A stretch of DNA of 64,000 nt, taken from NCBI GenBank assembly GCA_021286855.1, contig JAJTBO010000011.1, forward strand, positions 44,763 through 108,762, given 5' to 3'. A program made the position numbers and the translations under genes. Of the stretch, positions 22,401 through 34,202 are shown piece after piece. Position 1 is the stretch's first letter. Every line of letters starts with the position of its first letter. The DNA comes from Hyphomicrobiales bacterium (GTDB lineage: Bacteria > Pseudomonadota > Alphaproteobacteria > Rhizobiales > Ancalomicrobiaceae). A model generated the notes under the pieces. The model did not search any database and was not told the origin of the DNA. It worked only from the letters and a program-made list of their open reading frames with translations.

Positions 22401-23006
22401 TCAGTTCGTCTTCGCCTTCTCGTCGCCGGGCAGGACGTAGTCCGGACCCTCCCAGGGCGACAGGAAGTCGAAGTTGCGGAATTCCTGCACGAGCTTCACC
22501 GGCTCGTAGATCACGCGCTTCTCGACCTCGTCGTACCGCGCCTCCACGAAACCGGAGAGCGGGAAGTCCTTGCGCAGCGGATGGCCCTCGAAGCCGTAGT
22601 CCGTCAGGATCCGGCGCAGGTCGTGGTGACCGGTGAACAGGATCCCGTAGAGATCGTAGGCCTCGCGTTCGAACCAGTCCGCGCCGGCGAAGACGGCGGT
22701 CGCCGACGGCACCGGCGTCGTCTCGTCGGTCTGCGTCTTGACGCGGACGCGCATGTTCAGCGTCGGCGACAGGAGGTGGTAGACCACGTCGAAACGCTTC
22801 TCGCGGGCCGGATAATCGACGCCGCAGCAGTCGGTGAAGTTGACGAATTTCAAGTCGCCGTCGTCGCGCAGCGTCGTCAGCACGTCGAGCATGCGCTCGG
22901 GCGCGACGTCGAGCGTGACCATGTCGACGCCGCAGGACCAGCCGACGAGCTTGCCCTCGAGCTTCGCCGCGATCTTCTCGCCGAGGGACTGGAGCGTTTC
23001 AGCCAT
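22401..23006 (-). CDS. nuoC: NADH-quinone oxidoreductase subunit C
   Basis: A 201-aa subunit of the connecting module (30-kDa family). [20 protein letters not shown] and [21 protein letters not shown] form the family signature. It is separate from nuoD, not fused as in enterobacteria. Confidence 0.95.
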   Translation of the reverse strand: MAETLQSLGEKIAAKLEGKLVGWSCGVDMVTLDVAPERMLDVLTTLRDDGDLKFVNFTDCCGVDYPAREKRFDVVYHLLSPTLNMRVRVKTQTDETTPVPSATAVFAGADWFEREAYDLYGILFTGHHDLRRILTDYGFEGHPLRKDFPLSGFVEARYDEVEKRVIYEPVKLVQEFRNFDFLSPWEGPDYVLPGDEKAKTN

Positions 23007-23054
23007 CGTTTCCGACCTTTCACCCGCGCCGCCCGGCGACGCGGCCTCGTCTCG

Positions 23055-23636
23055 TCAGCGTTCGATCGTGCCCGTGCGGCGGATCTTCTTCTGCAGCAGG
23101 AGCACGCCGTAGAGCAGCGCCTCCGCCGTCGGCGGGCAGCCGGGGACGTAGACGTCCACCGGCACGACGCGGTCGCAACCGCGCACCACCGAGTAGGAAT
23201 AGTGATAGTAGCCGCCGCCGTTGGCGCAGGAGCCCATCGAGATGACGTAGCGCGGCTCCGGCATCTGGTCGTAGACCTTGCGCAGGGCCGGGGCCATCTT
23301 GTTGGTCAGCGTGCCGGCGACGATCATCACGTCGGACTGGCGCGGCGAGGCGCGCGGGGCGAAGCCGAAGCGCTCGCAGTCGTAGCGCGGCATCGCCATC
23401 TGGATCATTTCGACGGCGCAGCAGGCCAGACCGAAGGTCATCCACATCAGCGAGCCGGTGCGCGCCCAGTTGATGATCTCGTCGGTCGCCGTGACGATGA
23501 AGCCCTTGTCGGCGAGCTCGTCGTTGATCTTCAGGAAGAACGGATCGTTCGCGCCGATCGGTTCGCCGGTCGAAGGGTCGATGACGCCCTTCGGGCTGGG
23601 CGCGACGAGCGGGCTGCCGGGTTGGATCAATCCCAT
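23055..23636 (-). CDS. nuoB: NADH-quinone oxidoreductase subunit B
   Basis: A 193-aa subunit with the terminal [4Fe-4S] cluster N2 that passes electrons to quinone. Ligands are in [22 protein letters not shown] and [11 protein letters not shown]. The ATG at 23636 gives MGLIQPGSP and overlaps the nuoA stop by ten bases. Confidence 0.96.
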   Translation of the reverse strand: MGLIQPGSPLVAPSPKGVIDPSTGEPIGANDPFFLKINDELADKGFIVTATDEIINWARTGSLMWMTFGLACCAVEMIQMAMPRYDCERFGFAPRASPRQSDVMIVAGTLTNKMAPALRKVYDQMPEPRYVISMGSCANGGGYYHYSYSVVRGCDRVVPVDVYVPGCPPTAEALLYGVLLLQKKIRRTGTIER

Positions 23637-23992
23637 TCCAGGGCTCCCTTCTTCCACTCGTAGACGAAGCCGATCGTCAGAACGCCGAGGAACACCATCA
23701 TCGAGGAGAAGCCGAACCAGCCGAGCTTGCCGAAGGCCACCGCCCACGGGAACAGGAAGGCGACTTCCAGATCGAAGATGATGAAGAGGATCGACACCAG
23801 ATAGAAGCGGACGTCGAACTTCATGCGCGCGTCGTCGAAGGCGTTGAAGCCGCACTCGTAGGCCGAGAGCTTCTCGGGGTCGGGCTTCTTGAAGGCCAAC
23901 AGGAACGGCGCGACGAGCAGCGCGAGGCCGATGACGGCGCCGAGCGCGATGAAGACGACGATCGGCAGGTATTCGCTGAGCAGGCCTTGCAT
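23627..23992 (-). CDS. nuoA: NADH-quinone oxidoreductase subunit A
   Basis: A 121-aa, three-helix membrane subunit and the first gene of the nuo operon. [21 protein letters not shown] is the conserved loop, and [20 protein letters not shown] is the second helix with its acidic pair. Confidence 0.95.
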   Translation of the reverse strand: MQGLLSEYLPIVVFIALGAVIGLALLVAPFLLAFKKPDPEKLSAYECGFNAFDDARMKFDVRFYLVSILFIIFDLEVAFLFPWAVAFGKLGWFGFSSMMVFLGVLTIGFVYEWKKGALEWD

Positions 23993-24164
23993 GGCGATCC
24001 CGTTCCTCTCCCCCGATCCGAACGGCCGCGACGCCGCGTTGCGTCGTGGTCTCTCGCGTCGCTGTCGGCGGCTCCGAACCTTCGCGCGGTCGCGCGCCTT
24101 TCGGAAAATGCCGTCACCTGGCGACGGAACGACGACGCCCGGTGCGACGTCTCGTCACGAGGCT

Positions 24165-24192
24165 GCTTAACCCAGCCCCACGACCGACGCAA
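24165..24192 (-). promoter_or_regulatory. Candidate nuo operon promoter
   Basis: Reading on the minus strand there is TTGCGT, a 16-base spacer and TTAAGC, about 175 bases before nuoA. The -10 match is poor. Apart from this and the tRNA promoter near 24450, nothing else is seen in the 528 bases between nuoA and tRNA-Asp. Confidence 0.25.
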
Positions 24193-24449
24193 GCACCTTG
24201 GAAAGGCTCTTTGGTCGGACGGTGATGCCGCCTCGGCATGGGACGCGGAGAGGTGAACGAGAGGTTTGCAGATCGTCGCCGCGCCGGCGGGAGACGGCCC
24301 CCTTTTCCATCCGCCGGCGACGCGGGAAAATTCCCATCCTTCAGCGCGACCAGCGAAATTCGGCGGAGAACCGCGGCGCCCCTCCCCTCCGACGCCGGCT
24401 TATCCACAGACCGGCCGATCCGACGCGCGATCTCGGCGTCGTCACCCGC

Positions 24450-24478
24450 TTGACACGTTCGATCGCGGGCCTTAAACG
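24450..24478 (+). promoter_or_regulatory. tRNA-Asp promoter
   Basis: A perfect TTGACA is followed by a 17-base spacer and TAAACG (or TTAAAC with 16). It ends about 45 bases before the tRNA. Confidence 0.55.
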
Positions 24479-24520
24479 AGCGCCATCGCCGACGGGGCGT
24501 CGCCCCGGAAGCGAGACAGC

Positions 24521-24597
24521 GGGGGCGTAGCTCAGTCGGTTAGAGTGCCGGCCTGTCACGCCGGAGGTCGCGGGTTCGAGCCCCGTCGCTCCCGCCA
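24521..24597 (+). tRNA. tRNA-Asp (GTC)
   Basis: The acceptor stem GGGGGCG/CGCTCCC (one G-T pair), D arm, anticodon loop CTGTCAC with GTC at 24555-24557, T loop GGTTCGAGCCC and encoded CCA are all present. Confidence 0.97.
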
Positions 24598-24633
24598 TTT
24601 CTCTTCTTCTTCGAAGAGAAGTCTCGCGAGACG

Positions 24634-24682
24634 CGAAAACACGAAGGGCGGTCGTCGACGACGACCGCCCTTCGTGTTTTCG
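24634..24682. terminator. Bidirectional terminator between tRNA-Asp and the permease gene
   Basis: A perfect 24-bp inverted repeat is centred on 24658. The outer ends of the arms read CGAAAAC and GTTTTCG, giving U-rich tails in both directions. It serves tRNA-Asp (plus strand) and the converging TauE/SafE gene (minus strand). Confidence 0.75.
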
Positions 24683-24719
24683 CCCCTCCCTCGCGACCTG
24701 TCGGAGATCGCTCAGACGC

Positions 24720-25487
24720 TCAGGCGGGGAGAAGGAAGGCGGCGGACATGACGCCGCCCCAGGCGATCAGCGCCCCGCGCAGCCAACGCCGATCGACCCT
24801 GAGCGCCAGGGTCGCGCCGAGCCAACCGCCGACGACCGTCCCGACGATCATGGTGAGGGCGATCGGCCAGACGACCGCGCCGGCGAGCACGAACACCACC
24901 ACCGACGCCCCGGTCATCGCCGCGCCGAGCACGATCTTCAGCCCGTTGGCGACGCGCAGATCCTCGATCCCGAAGGCCTGATAGAGCGCCACCATGGCGA
25001 CGCCTCCGGCCGGATTGAAGAAGCCGGTGAGAATCGCGACGAGCACCTGGGCGGGGCCCCGCCACCCCCAGAGATCCTCGGCGCGCGACAGGTCCCACCC
25101 CGCGCTCGTCGGCTCCCGCCCGCGCAGCAGGGGCGCGAGCACGAAGGCGAGCGTGGCCAGAAGAATCATCCACGGCATCGCCGCCTGCAGCCACGCCTTC
25201 GGCGTCGCCAGCATCAGGCCGCCGCCGATCGCGCCGCCGAGCAGCGACAGAAGCGCCAACACGGCGACGCTGCGCCCGTGCGAGGCCAGCATCTCGCGGC
25301 AGCGCAGGCCGCCGCCGATCAGGCCGCTCCAGGCGGCGACGGCGTTGGTCGCGTTGGCCGCCGCCGGCGGCAGGCCGAGCCCGAGCAGGACCGGCAGCGT
25401 CACCAGCGAGCCGCCGCCGGCGAGCGAGTTGACGACGCCGGCGACGATCGAGGCGGCGAGAAGGAGAAGGACGTGCAGCGGATCCAT
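24720..25487 (-). CDS. Sulfite exporter TauE/SafE family permease
   Basis: A 255-aa membrane protein of the TauE/SafE/YfcA family, thought to move organosulfur or other small anions. VNSLAGGGSLVTLPVLLGLG near the N-terminus and the repeat FFNPAGGVAMVALY near residue 165 are the family hallmarks, and about eight helices are visible. The ATG at 25487 is preferred over the one five codons upstream because GGAGGGG lies five bases before it. The gene is monocistronic and its substrate is unknown. Confidence 0.8.
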   Translation of the reverse strand: MDPLHVLLLLAASIVAGVVNSLAGGGSLVTLPVLLGLGLPPAAANATNAVAAWSGLIGGGLRCREMLASHGRSVAVLALLSLLGGAIGGGLMLATPKAWLQAAMPWMILLATLAFVLAPLLRGREPTSAGWDLSRAEDLWGWRGPAQVLVAILTGFFNPAGGVAMVALYQAFGIEDLRVANGLKIVLGAAMTGASVVVFVLAGAVVWPIALTMIVGTVVGGWLGATLALRVDRRWLRGALIAWGGVMSAAFLLPA

Positions 25488-25872
25488 GAGCCCCTCCGGC
25501 ATGGCTTCGTTCCACGTCTATAATTTCTCCCATTTTGAGCGGATTATGCTTCTTATAATTCCGGCATTACGGCCGACATGGTCATATTAATTCCCATTCA
25601 ATCGCCATAATGAGATAAAAACACTTTTCGAATGATCGCGCCCACCCTTCGCCTGCAATCGATCCTCCTCATGCAACTTCTTTCGTTTTCTGGAGCGCCG
25701 TCCCGCTCCGTGGACGTCGGTCGCCCGTTCTCGACGGCGAGAGGAATGATTTTTCCTCATCGGAGCGAAGATCGCGGCGGCGCGGCTTGTGCGGCGGCGG
25801 AGCGATCTGCACTCTCGTCCCCGCGTCGATCCGGGCGCGGCTTCGACGATCACGAAAGGCGAACGGCCGACC
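25488..25872. promoter_or_regulatory. AT-rich intergenic region between divergent genes
   Basis: This 385-base gap separates two divergent genes. Bases 25505-25680 are strikingly AT-rich for this genome and contain two TATAAT elements on the plus strand (25519-25524 and 25554-25559). Neither has a well-spaced -35 box. No coding frame in the gap looks real. Confidence 0.3.
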
Positions 25873-26667
25873 ATGTGCGAACTTCTCGGCATGAGCGCCA
25901 ACGTGCCCACCGACATCCGATTCTCCTTCGCCGGGCTCGCCCGACGCGGTGGCGCGACGGGTCCGCATGCGGATGGCTGGGGCATCGCCTTCTACGAGGG
26001 GCGCGGCTGCCGCGCCTTCCACGATCCCGAGCCGAGCGCCCGCTCCGATCTCGCGCGTCTCCTCCGCGCCTATCCGATCGCCAGCCGAATCGTCGTCGCC
26101 CATGTCCGACGGGCCAACCGCGGCCGGGTCTCCACCGAAAACACCCACCCCTTCGTGCGGGAACTGTGGGGCCGGCCCTGGACCTTCGCCCACAACGGCC
26201 AACTGAAGGGCGTCAAGCGGTTGGCGCTCGGCCGGTTCAGGCCGATCGGCACGACCGACAGCGAGCACGCCTTCTGCTGGCTGCTCGGCGAACTCGACGC
26301 GCGTTTCTCCGCCCTGCCCGCCTCTTCTCGCCTCGACGCGGCGCTGCCGCCGCTCTTCGGCCGCCTCGCCGAACTCGGCGTCTTCAACGCCCTGCTCGGC
26401 GACGGACGGACGCTCTGGGCCCATTGCGGCAAGCGCCTCTCGGTGATCACTCGTAGAGCTCCGTTCGGCCGGGCGACGCTGCTCGACGAGGATCTCGAGG
26501 TCGATTTCGCCGCCGAGACCGGTCCCGACGACGTCGTCTCGGTGGTGGCGACGCGGCCGCTGACCCGCGACGAGACCTGGCGCGAGCTCGTCCCCGGCGA
26601 AACTCTGGCGTTGCGCGACGGCGAAATCCGCGATCTCGGCCGTGGCGGCGTCGTTCTCCGACGTTAA
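25873..26667 (+). CDS. Class II glutamine amidotransferase (YafJ-like)
   Basis: A 264-aa Ntn-hydrolase-type glutaminase domain. Cys2, exposed by Met removal in MCELLGMSAN, is the expected nucleophile. ADGWGIAFYEGRG, VAHVRRANRGRVSTENTHPF and WTFAHNGQL are the glutamine-binding motifs. No synthase domain is attached, as in the YafJ group, so it may hydrolyse gamma-glutamyl compounds. The real substrate is unknown. Confidence 0.85.
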   Translation: MCELLGMSANVPTDIRFSFAGLARRGGATGPHADGWGIAFYEGRGCRAFHDPEPSARSDLARLLRAYPIASRIVVAHVRRANRGRVSTENTHPFVRELWGRPWTFAHNGQLKGVKRLALGRFRPIGTTDSEHAFCWLLGELDARFSALPASSRLDAALPPLFGRLAELGVFNALLGDGRTLWAHCGKRLSVITRRAPFGRATLLDEDLEVDFAAETGPDDVVSVVATRPLTRDETWRELVPGETLALRDGEIRDLGRGGVVLRR

Positions 26668-26825
26668 CGACGTCTCGAATGGGCCGAGCCGCCTTCGTTT
26701 CGTTGAAATCGGCGGTGATGTAGATTCGTCCTCGGCCGCTGCCCTCCGGGAAGCGGCCTTTCGTGTTGATCTTCGGGGCGCTTCGCGTCGAAGCGAAACC
26801 TCCCGATCGGGTTCGAACTCGTCCC

Positions 26826-28073
26826 ATGACCGACGCCAACGGCCTCGACATCCTCTTCATAGGCCCCTACCCGACCGACGAGACGCGGATCGAGGGCGGC
26901 GTGCAGGCTTCGCTGCACGGCCTCTGCCGCCGGCTGGTGGCATCCGGCCTCGTCGATCGGGTCGAGGTGGTGGCGACGCCGAAGCGGGTCGGCGGCCTCG
27001 TCGTCGCGTCGCGCCAAGGCGGCGTCGACGTGCTGCATCTGACCGCGCCGTGGCGGTTCATGATCTCGTCGGTGGCGCATCTGCCGATGATCCTGCGGCG
27101 GATCCGACGCTCGAAGGGCCGAGTCGTCCATCTGCACGGCACCGGGCTGTTCGAACTGGCGGTGCTCGCCGCCTGTCGGCTCGAACGGATCCCGATCGTC
27201 TGGACGCTGCACGGCATCACCGAGAAAGAGACCCTGGAGGCCTGGCGTCGGCAGCCGACGCTCGGCAACCGGTTGCGCCATTTTCTCTACAAGGGCTGCG
27301 AACGGCTGCAGCTGCGCCTCGCCCCGATCCTGATCGTCGACACCGCCTATGTCGCCCGCGAAGTCGCGCCCTACGCCGCCGCCGTTCCCGCCGCGATCCC
27401 GCAGGGCGTCGAGACGAGCGAATTCGTCGGTCTCGCCGGGCCGCGGGAGGACGGGCTCGTCGTCTCGCTCGGCGTGATTCACCCGCGCAAGGGCCACGAC
27501 CGCGCCATCGCCGCCTTCGCCCGCGTCGTCGAGAAGGTTCCCGGCGCGCGTCTCGAGGTGATCGGTTCGCTGACCTCGCCGGAGCATTTCGACGAACTGG
27601 CCGCGCTGGTCCGCCGTCTCGGCCTCGAACGCGTCGTGACGTTGCGCCCGGATCTCGATCGCGCCGAGGTGCTGGCGGCGCTCGGCCGCGCCAGCCTCTT
27701 CGCCTTGCATTCCGAGGAGGAATCGCAGGGGATCGCGCTGTGCGAGGCGATGGCCGCCGGCCTGCCGATCGTCGCGACCAGGGTCGGCGGCATTCCGGAC
27801 GTGATCGCCGGCAGCGAGGCCGGCGTCCTCGTGCCCTTCGGCGACATCGACGGTTTCGCGGATGCGATCGTCGCCTACCTCGGCGATCCCGAGACGCGGA
27901 CGAAGGCCGTCGCAGCCGCCCACCGCCGCGCGCGCGACTTCGATTGGGCGACCATCGTCGGCGGTATCGTCGATCGTTATCGACTGGCGCGCAGCGGACG
28001 CCGGGACCGGCGCGCCGCGGCCTTTCCGCAGGCGCGCACGGCCCGGCCGCCGAACGACGCCGCCTCAGAGTGA
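26826..28073 (+). CDS. GT4-family glycosyltransferase
   Basis: A 415-aa GT-B glycosyltransferase. The N-terminal domain opens with DILFIGPYPTDETRIEGGVQ. The C-terminal domain has SLGVIHPRKGHDRAI (donor loop) and SEEESQGIALCEAMAAGLPI, the E-x7-E motif typical of GT4. Start 26826 is chosen over an upstream in-frame ATG (26763) because it gives the normal N-terminus. It may add a sugar to a surface glycan or lipid. The 158 bases before it hold nothing clear. Its last nine bases overlap the convergent aminotransferase. Confidence 0.85.
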   Translation: MTDANGLDILFIGPYPTDETRIEGGVQASLHGLCRRLVASGLVDRVEVVATPKRVGGLVVASRQGGVDVLHLTAPWRFMISSVAHLPMILRRIRRSKGRVVHLHGTGLFELAVLAACRLERIPIVWTLHGITEKETLEAWRRQPTLGNRLRHFLYKGCERLQLRLAPILIVDTAYVAREVAPYAAAVPAAIPQGVETSEFVGLAGPREDGLVVSLGVIHPRKGHDRAIAAFARVVEKVPGARLEVIGSLTSPEHFDELAALVRRLGLERVVTLRPDLDRAEVLAALGRASLFALHSEEESQGIALCEAMAAGLPIVATRVGGIPDVIAGSEAGVLVPFGDIDGFADAIVAYLGDPETRTKAVAAAHRRARDFDWATIVGGIVDRYRLARSGRRDRRAAAFPQARTARPPNDAASE

Positions 28074-29429
28074 GGCGGCGGCGCGATCGAGCGTCTTTGC
28101 GAAGATCCCGATCATGTCGTCGACCTGCGCCTCGGTGATGATCATCGGCGGGCAGAAGGCGATCGCCTCGCCCATGGCGCGGGTGATCACGCCCTCCTCC
28201 TGCATGAAGCCGGCGACCATGGTGCCGAGCTTGCCGGCCGGATCGAGCGCCGTCTTCGCCGCCTTGTCGACGACCAGCTCCACCGCCGCGACGAGGCCGA
28301 CGCCACGCACCTCGCCGACGAGCGGATGATCGGCGAGCGCGGCGAGACGCTTCTGCATGTGCGCGCCGACCGTGCGGGCGTTCTCGACGAGGCCGCGCTC
28401 CTCGATGATGGCGAGGTTCTCGAGCGAGACCGCCGCCGCGACCGGATGGCCGCCGGCGGTGAAGCCGTGGCCGAGGGTGCCGATTCGTCCCGATTCTTCG
28501 GCGATCGGACGGTAGACGCTCTCGTCGATCAGAATCGCCGAGATCGGCAGATAGGACGAGGACAGCTGCTTGGAGCAGGTCAGCACGTTCGGCTTCATGC
28601 CGTAGGTCTGCGAGCCCCAGAAGGCGCCCGTCCGGCCGAAGCCGCAGATCACTTCGTCGGCGACCAGCAGAATGCCGTATTTGGCGAGCACCGCCTGGAT
28701 CTTCTCCCAATAGGTCGCCGGCGGCGTGATCACGCCGCCCGCGCCCATCGCCGGCTCGCCGAACATCGCGCAGATCGTCTCCGGCCCCTCGCGCAGGATC
28801 AGCGCCTCGAGATCCTCGGCGCAGCGCGTCGCAAAGGCCTCCTCGCTCTCGCCGGGACGGCCCTCGCGCCAGTAATGGGGGCAGGTGGTGTGCAGCACGC
28901 CCTCGATCGGCAGATCGAACGAACGGTGATTGTTGACGAGGCCCGTCAGGCTCGCCGAGGCGAGCGTCACGCCGTGGTAGGCCTTGACCCGCGAGATGAA
29001 CTTCTTGCGCTTCGGCTCGCCCATGGCGTTGGCGCGGTAGCGCAGCAGCTTCATCACCGTGTCGTTGGCCTCGGAGCCGGAGTTGGTGAAGAAGGCCTTC
29101 GACATCGGAACCGGGGCGAGCGAGACGAGCTTCTCGGCGAGGTCGATCACCGGTCCCTGCGCCTTGTGGCCGAAGGTGTGATAGAACGGCAGTCGGCTCA
29201 TCTGGCGCGTCGCCGCCTCGACCAACCGCGGCTCGGAGAAGCCGACGCCGACGCTCCACAGGCCCGACATCGCCTCGATGTAGCGCTTGCCGTGGATGTC
29301 GTGGACGTAGATGCCCTCGCCCCGGTCGACGACCAGCGGTCCGATCTCCTCGTGACGAACCGCGTTCGTGTAGGGGTGGAGATGGTGCGCGACGTCGCGG
29401 GCTTCGGGCGAATTCGGAGCGTGGGTCAT
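28065..29429 (-). CDS. Class III PLP-dependent aminotransferase (omega-transaminase type)
   Basis: A 454-aa fold-type I aminotransferase. SGLWSVGVGFSEPRLVEAA, FFTNSGSEANDTVMKLLRY (phosphate-binding), LLVADEVICGFGRTGAFWG (cofactor aspartate) and TCSKQLSSSYLPI with the PLP lysine (near residue 290) are all present. It most resembles enzymes moving an amino group from an omega-amino acid or amine to pyruvate. The exact substrate cannot be deduced. Confidence 0.88.
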   Translation of the reverse strand: MTHAPNSPEARDVAHHLHPYTNAVRHEEIGPLVVDRGEGIYVHDIHGKRYIEAMSGLWSVGVGFSEPRLVEAATRQMSRLPFYHTFGHKAQGPVIDLAEKLVSLAPVPMSKAFFTNSGSEANDTVMKLLRYRANAMGEPKRKKFISRVKAYHGVTLASASLTGLVNNHRSFDLPIEGVLHTTCPHYWREGRPGESEEAFATRCAEDLEALILREGPETICAMFGEPAMGAGGVITPPATYWEKIQAVLAKYGILLVADEVICGFGRTGAFWGSQTYGMKPNVLTCSKQLSSSYLPISAILIDESVYRPIAEESGRIGTLGHGFTAGGHPVAAAVSLENLAIIEERGLVENARTVGAHMQKRLAALADHPLVGEVRGVGLVAAVELVVDKAAKTALDPAGKLGTMVAGFMQEEGVITRAMGEAIAFCPPMIITEAQVDDMIGIFAKTLDRAAASL

Positions 29430-29558
29430 CGGTCGACGGGGTCCTTCGGACAGGAAGACGAGCGCGCTCCGTCACGGAGCGCGTCGCCCCGACCTTAGGC
29501 CGAATCGCGCGCGAACCAAACGGCTTCGCGCAAACCTGCTGCGATGCGGAGCGTCGGC

Positions 29559-30275
29559 TCAGTCGTCGGCCCAGGGCGAATGGCGCGCGAAGGGCAGCGC
29601 CAGGAAATAGACCGCGATCGCGACGAACCCGACCTTGATCGGCCAGCCGACCACGAAATCGGCGGCGATCGCGGCGGAGGCGAGACCGAACCACGCCATC
29701 GTCACGGCGATCGTCGGAATACGCAGCATCTTGACCCGAAGCGGGTGGACGAAGACGACCGGCGCGAACATCGCCGCGGTTCCCAGCGCCACCAACGCCG
29801 CCGCGACCGGCCAGGGCAGCCTGAGCACGAAGAGATAGAGCACCGCGACGTTCCACAGCGCCGGGAAGCCGCGGAACCAATAGTCGCGCGTCTTCATCGC
29901 CGCATCGGCGAAATAGAGCGTCGAGGCGAGCGTCACGACGAGGCCGAGCCAGAACGACACCTGCGTCGGCATCAGATCCGAGCGCCACAGCGCGATCACC
30001 GGCACCAGCACATAGGTGAGGAAGTCGACGACGAGATCGAGCACCGCGCCGTCGATGCGCGCCGCCGTCTCGGTCACCTTGGCGGCGCGAGCGAGCGTGC
30101 CGTCGATGCCGTCGATGAACAGCGCCAGTCCGAGCCAGGCGAAACAGGCGGCGAAGTCGCGTTCGATCGCCGCGTAGAGCGCCAGCACCGCCACGGCGCC
30201 GCCGGAGGCGGTGAAGAGATGCACCGAAAAGCCGGCGGCGCGGCGTACGGCGGCCGGCTTGCCGTCCGAAGTCAT
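29559..30275 (-). CDS. pcs: Phosphatidylcholine synthase
   Basis: A 238-aa membrane enzyme that condenses CDP-diacylglycerol with choline to make phosphatidylcholine in one step, a route typical of Rhizobiales and relatives. The CDP-alcohol phosphotransferase motif is seen as DGTLAR followed by D-G-x3-D-x3-D (DGAVLDLVVD). Seven to eight helices are visible. The ATG at 30275 (MTSDGKPAAVRR) is chosen. An upstream frame would add a basic non-conserved stretch. Confidence 0.9.
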   Translation of the reverse strand: MTSDGKPAAVRRAAGFSVHLFTASGGAVAVLALYAAIERDFAACFAWLGLALFIDGIDGTLARAAKVTETAARIDGAVLDLVVDFLTYVLVPVIALWRSDLMPTQVSFWLGLVVTLASTLYFADAAMKTRDYWFRGFPALWNVAVLYLFVLRLPWPVAAALVALGTAAMFAPVVFVHPLRVKMLRIPTIAVTMAWFGLASAAIAADFVVGWPIKVGFVAIAVYFLALPFARHSPWADD

Positions 30276-30409
30276 GTGATGGCGATCCCGCTCGATCGTC
30301 CGGCGCCCTCGACGGCGATCCGGCTCCTCCGCCCGAGAAAGCACGTCGCCGCGCCGGCGGCAACGTCGCAGACGCTTCCGAGCGCTCGAACGAGGAGAAA
30401 TCGCAGGTT

Positions 30410-30661
30410 TCAGCCGATGTCGACGCGCCGACGGGTCGGGCCGAGCTCGTCCTCGAAGGAGACGAGCACGGCGGTGATCGCCCGCATCTCCTCGGGAAAT
30501 TCGTCGCGCGCCCGGCCGATCGCCGAACGCACCAGATCGGCCGAGATCGGATCCGGCCGATAGAGGCGGATCTGCGAGGGATTGTCGCGATCGTCGAACG
30601 AGACGGCGACGTCGACGCCGAAGAACGACGTCAAGCGATCGATCAGCAGATCATGCGACAT
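30410..30661 (-). CDS. Small protein of unknown function
   Basis: An 83-aa soluble acidic protein (MSHDLLIDRLTSFFGVDV...) with mixed alpha/beta character. It lies between glmS and pcs on the same strand. No family is recognised. Confidence 0.5.
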   Translation of the reverse strand: MSHDLLIDRLTSFFGVDVAVSFDDRDNPSQIRLYRPDPISADLVRSAIGRARDEFPEEMRAITAVLVSFEDELGPTRRRVDIG

Positions 30662-30752
30662 GGCGCGCCTCCCCGCGCGGCCTCGGGAATCGAGGGCCGC
30701 CACGGAGAAATGCTAGGAGGTCGAGATGAAGGTCGTGCGACGGTCGCGCGCC

Positions 30753-32582
<1,830 letters not shown>

Positions 32583-32704
32583 GAAGTCGAACCTCTCGTC
32601 TGTTGATCGTCGTGAAATATCTATCCGAGACCGCCGTCGTGATCGAAATCACATTCGGTGTCGGATTGTGACGCGCCGCGAAACCGTCGCCATCCCCGCC
32701 GGTT

Positions 32705-34054
32705 TCAGCGCTTTTCGCGCAGCTTGGCCATCCGGGCGCGGAACTTCGTCGCCCAGCCCTCGATCATCGACTGCTTGCCGCGCGCCACCGCGAGCGAATC
32801 GGCCGGCACGTCCTTGGTGATCACCGAGCCCGAGCCGACATAGGCCCCGTCGCCGATCTTCACCGGCGCGACCAGCGACGAATTCGATCCGACGAAGGCG
32901 CCCGCGCCGATCTCGGTCAGATATTTGCCGAAGCCGTCGTAGTTGCAGGTGATCGTGCCGGCGCCGATGTTGGCCTTCGGCCCGATCGTCGCGTCGCCGA
33001 TGTAGGTGAGGTGATTGACCTTGGCGCCCTCGGCGACCTTGCCGTTCTTGATCTCGACGAAGTTGCCGACGTGGACGTCGCGGCCGAGCTCGGCGCCGGG
33101 ACGCAACCGCGCGAACGGGCCGACCGTCGCGCCTTCGCCGACGCTCGCCCCTTCGAGATGGGAGAAGGCGCGGATGCGCGCGCCCGAGGCGACGCGGACG
33201 CCCGGTCCGAAGACGACGTTCGGTTCGATCGTCACGTCCGCTTCGATCACGGTGTCGGCGGCGAAGACCACCGTCTCCGGCGCGATCAGCGTCACTCCGG
33301 CCCTCATCGCCGCCTCGCGCCGGCGGGTCTGGAAGACCGCCTCGCAGCGCGCCAGCTGCACGCGATCGTTGACGCCGAGGAACTCCTCCTCGTCGCCGAT
33401 CACCGCCGCCGCTTCGAGGCCGCGCGCCACCGCGATCTCGACGGCGTCGGTCAGATAATATTCGCCCTTGGCGTTGGCGGCGCCGATCGCCTCGAGCAGC
33501 GACAGCGCCGCCTCGCCCGACAGCCCCATGATGCCGGAATTGCACAGGCGGACCGCCTTTTCGGCGTCGGTCGCGTCCTTCTCCTCGCGGATCGCGACGA
33601 GGCGTTCGCCTTCGGTGAGGAGGCGGCCGTAACCGGTCGGCGCATCGGTCTCGAAACCGAGCACCACCACGTCGGCGCCGGTCGCCAGCCGCGCCCGGAC
33701 CCGGCCGATCGTCGCGGCCTCGACGAGCGGCGTGTCGCCATAGAGCACGACGACGTCGTCGACGCCGCGCGCGATCGCCTCGCGCGCCCTGAGCACGGCG
33801 TGCGCGGTGCCGAGCCGATCGGCCTGGACGAAGATCTCGTCGGCGCCGGCTTTCGTCGCGACTTTCGCCACCGCGTCCGCGTTCGGGCCGACGACCGCCG
33901 CGATCGCCGTCGCTCCGGCCGCGCGCGCCGTCGCCAGGACGTGCGCCACCATCGGCCGGGCGGCGATCTCGTGCAGCACCTTCGGGGTGGTCGAGCGCAT
34001 CCGCGTGCCCTCGCCGGCGGCGAGCACGATGGCGAGGAAGGTACGATCGGTCAT
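32705..34054 (-). CDS. glmU: Bifunctional GlmU (N-acetylglucosamine-1-phosphate uridyltransferase / glucosamine-1-phosphate acetyltransferase)
   Basis: A 449-aa enzyme making UDP-GlcNAc. The N-terminal uridyltransferase domain has [20 protein letters not shown] and the C-terminal left-handed beta-helix has the hexapeptide repeats ([23 protein letters not shown]) with [20 protein letters not shown]. Order and length are normal. It is divergent from the SPOR protein across 148 bases. Confidence 0.95.
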   Translation of the reverse strand: MTDRTFLAIVLAAGEGTRMRSTTPKVLHEIAARPMVAHVLATARAAGATAIAAVVGPNADAVAKVATKAGADEIFVQADRLGTAHAVLRAREAIARGVDDVVVLYGDTPLVEAATIGRVRARLATGADVVVLGFETDAPTGYGRLLTEGERLVAIREEKDATDAEKAVRLCNSGIMGLSGEAALSLLEAIGAANAKGEYYLTDAVEIAVARGLEAAAVIGDEEEFLGVNDRVQLARCEAVFQTRRREAAMRAGVTLIAPETVVFAADTVIEADVTIEPNVVFGPGVRVASGARIRAFSHLEGASVGEGATVGPFARLRPGAELGRDVHVGNFVEIKNGKVAEGAKVNHLTYIGDATIGPKANIGAGTITCNYDGFGKYLTEIGAGAFVGSNSSLVAPVKIGDGAYVGSGSVITKDVPADSLAVARGKQSMIEGWATKFRARMAKLREKR

Positions 34055-34202
34055 CGAGGATCTCCGGAGCCGGGCGGCGTTGGGTCGAGGCCGCCCTTGA
34101 ACGACGTCGGCATGGTGAAACTACGGCGAAACGGTCGGGTCAAGCGCCGGCGCGCGGGAACCGCTCGGCCGAACCGCTGCGATCGCCGTTTTTCTGACGG
34201 AA

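Noticed and set aside
27217..30363. Minus-strand open frame of 1048 codons across the aminotransferase and pcs
   Set aside because: It is a frame-shifted shadow with arginine-rich low-complexity content and no motif.
32583..32704. glmS ribozyme or riboswitch upstream of glmS
   Set aside because: The 122-base gap shows no conserved glmS-ribozyme core, and such ribozymes are typical of Gram-positive bacteria.
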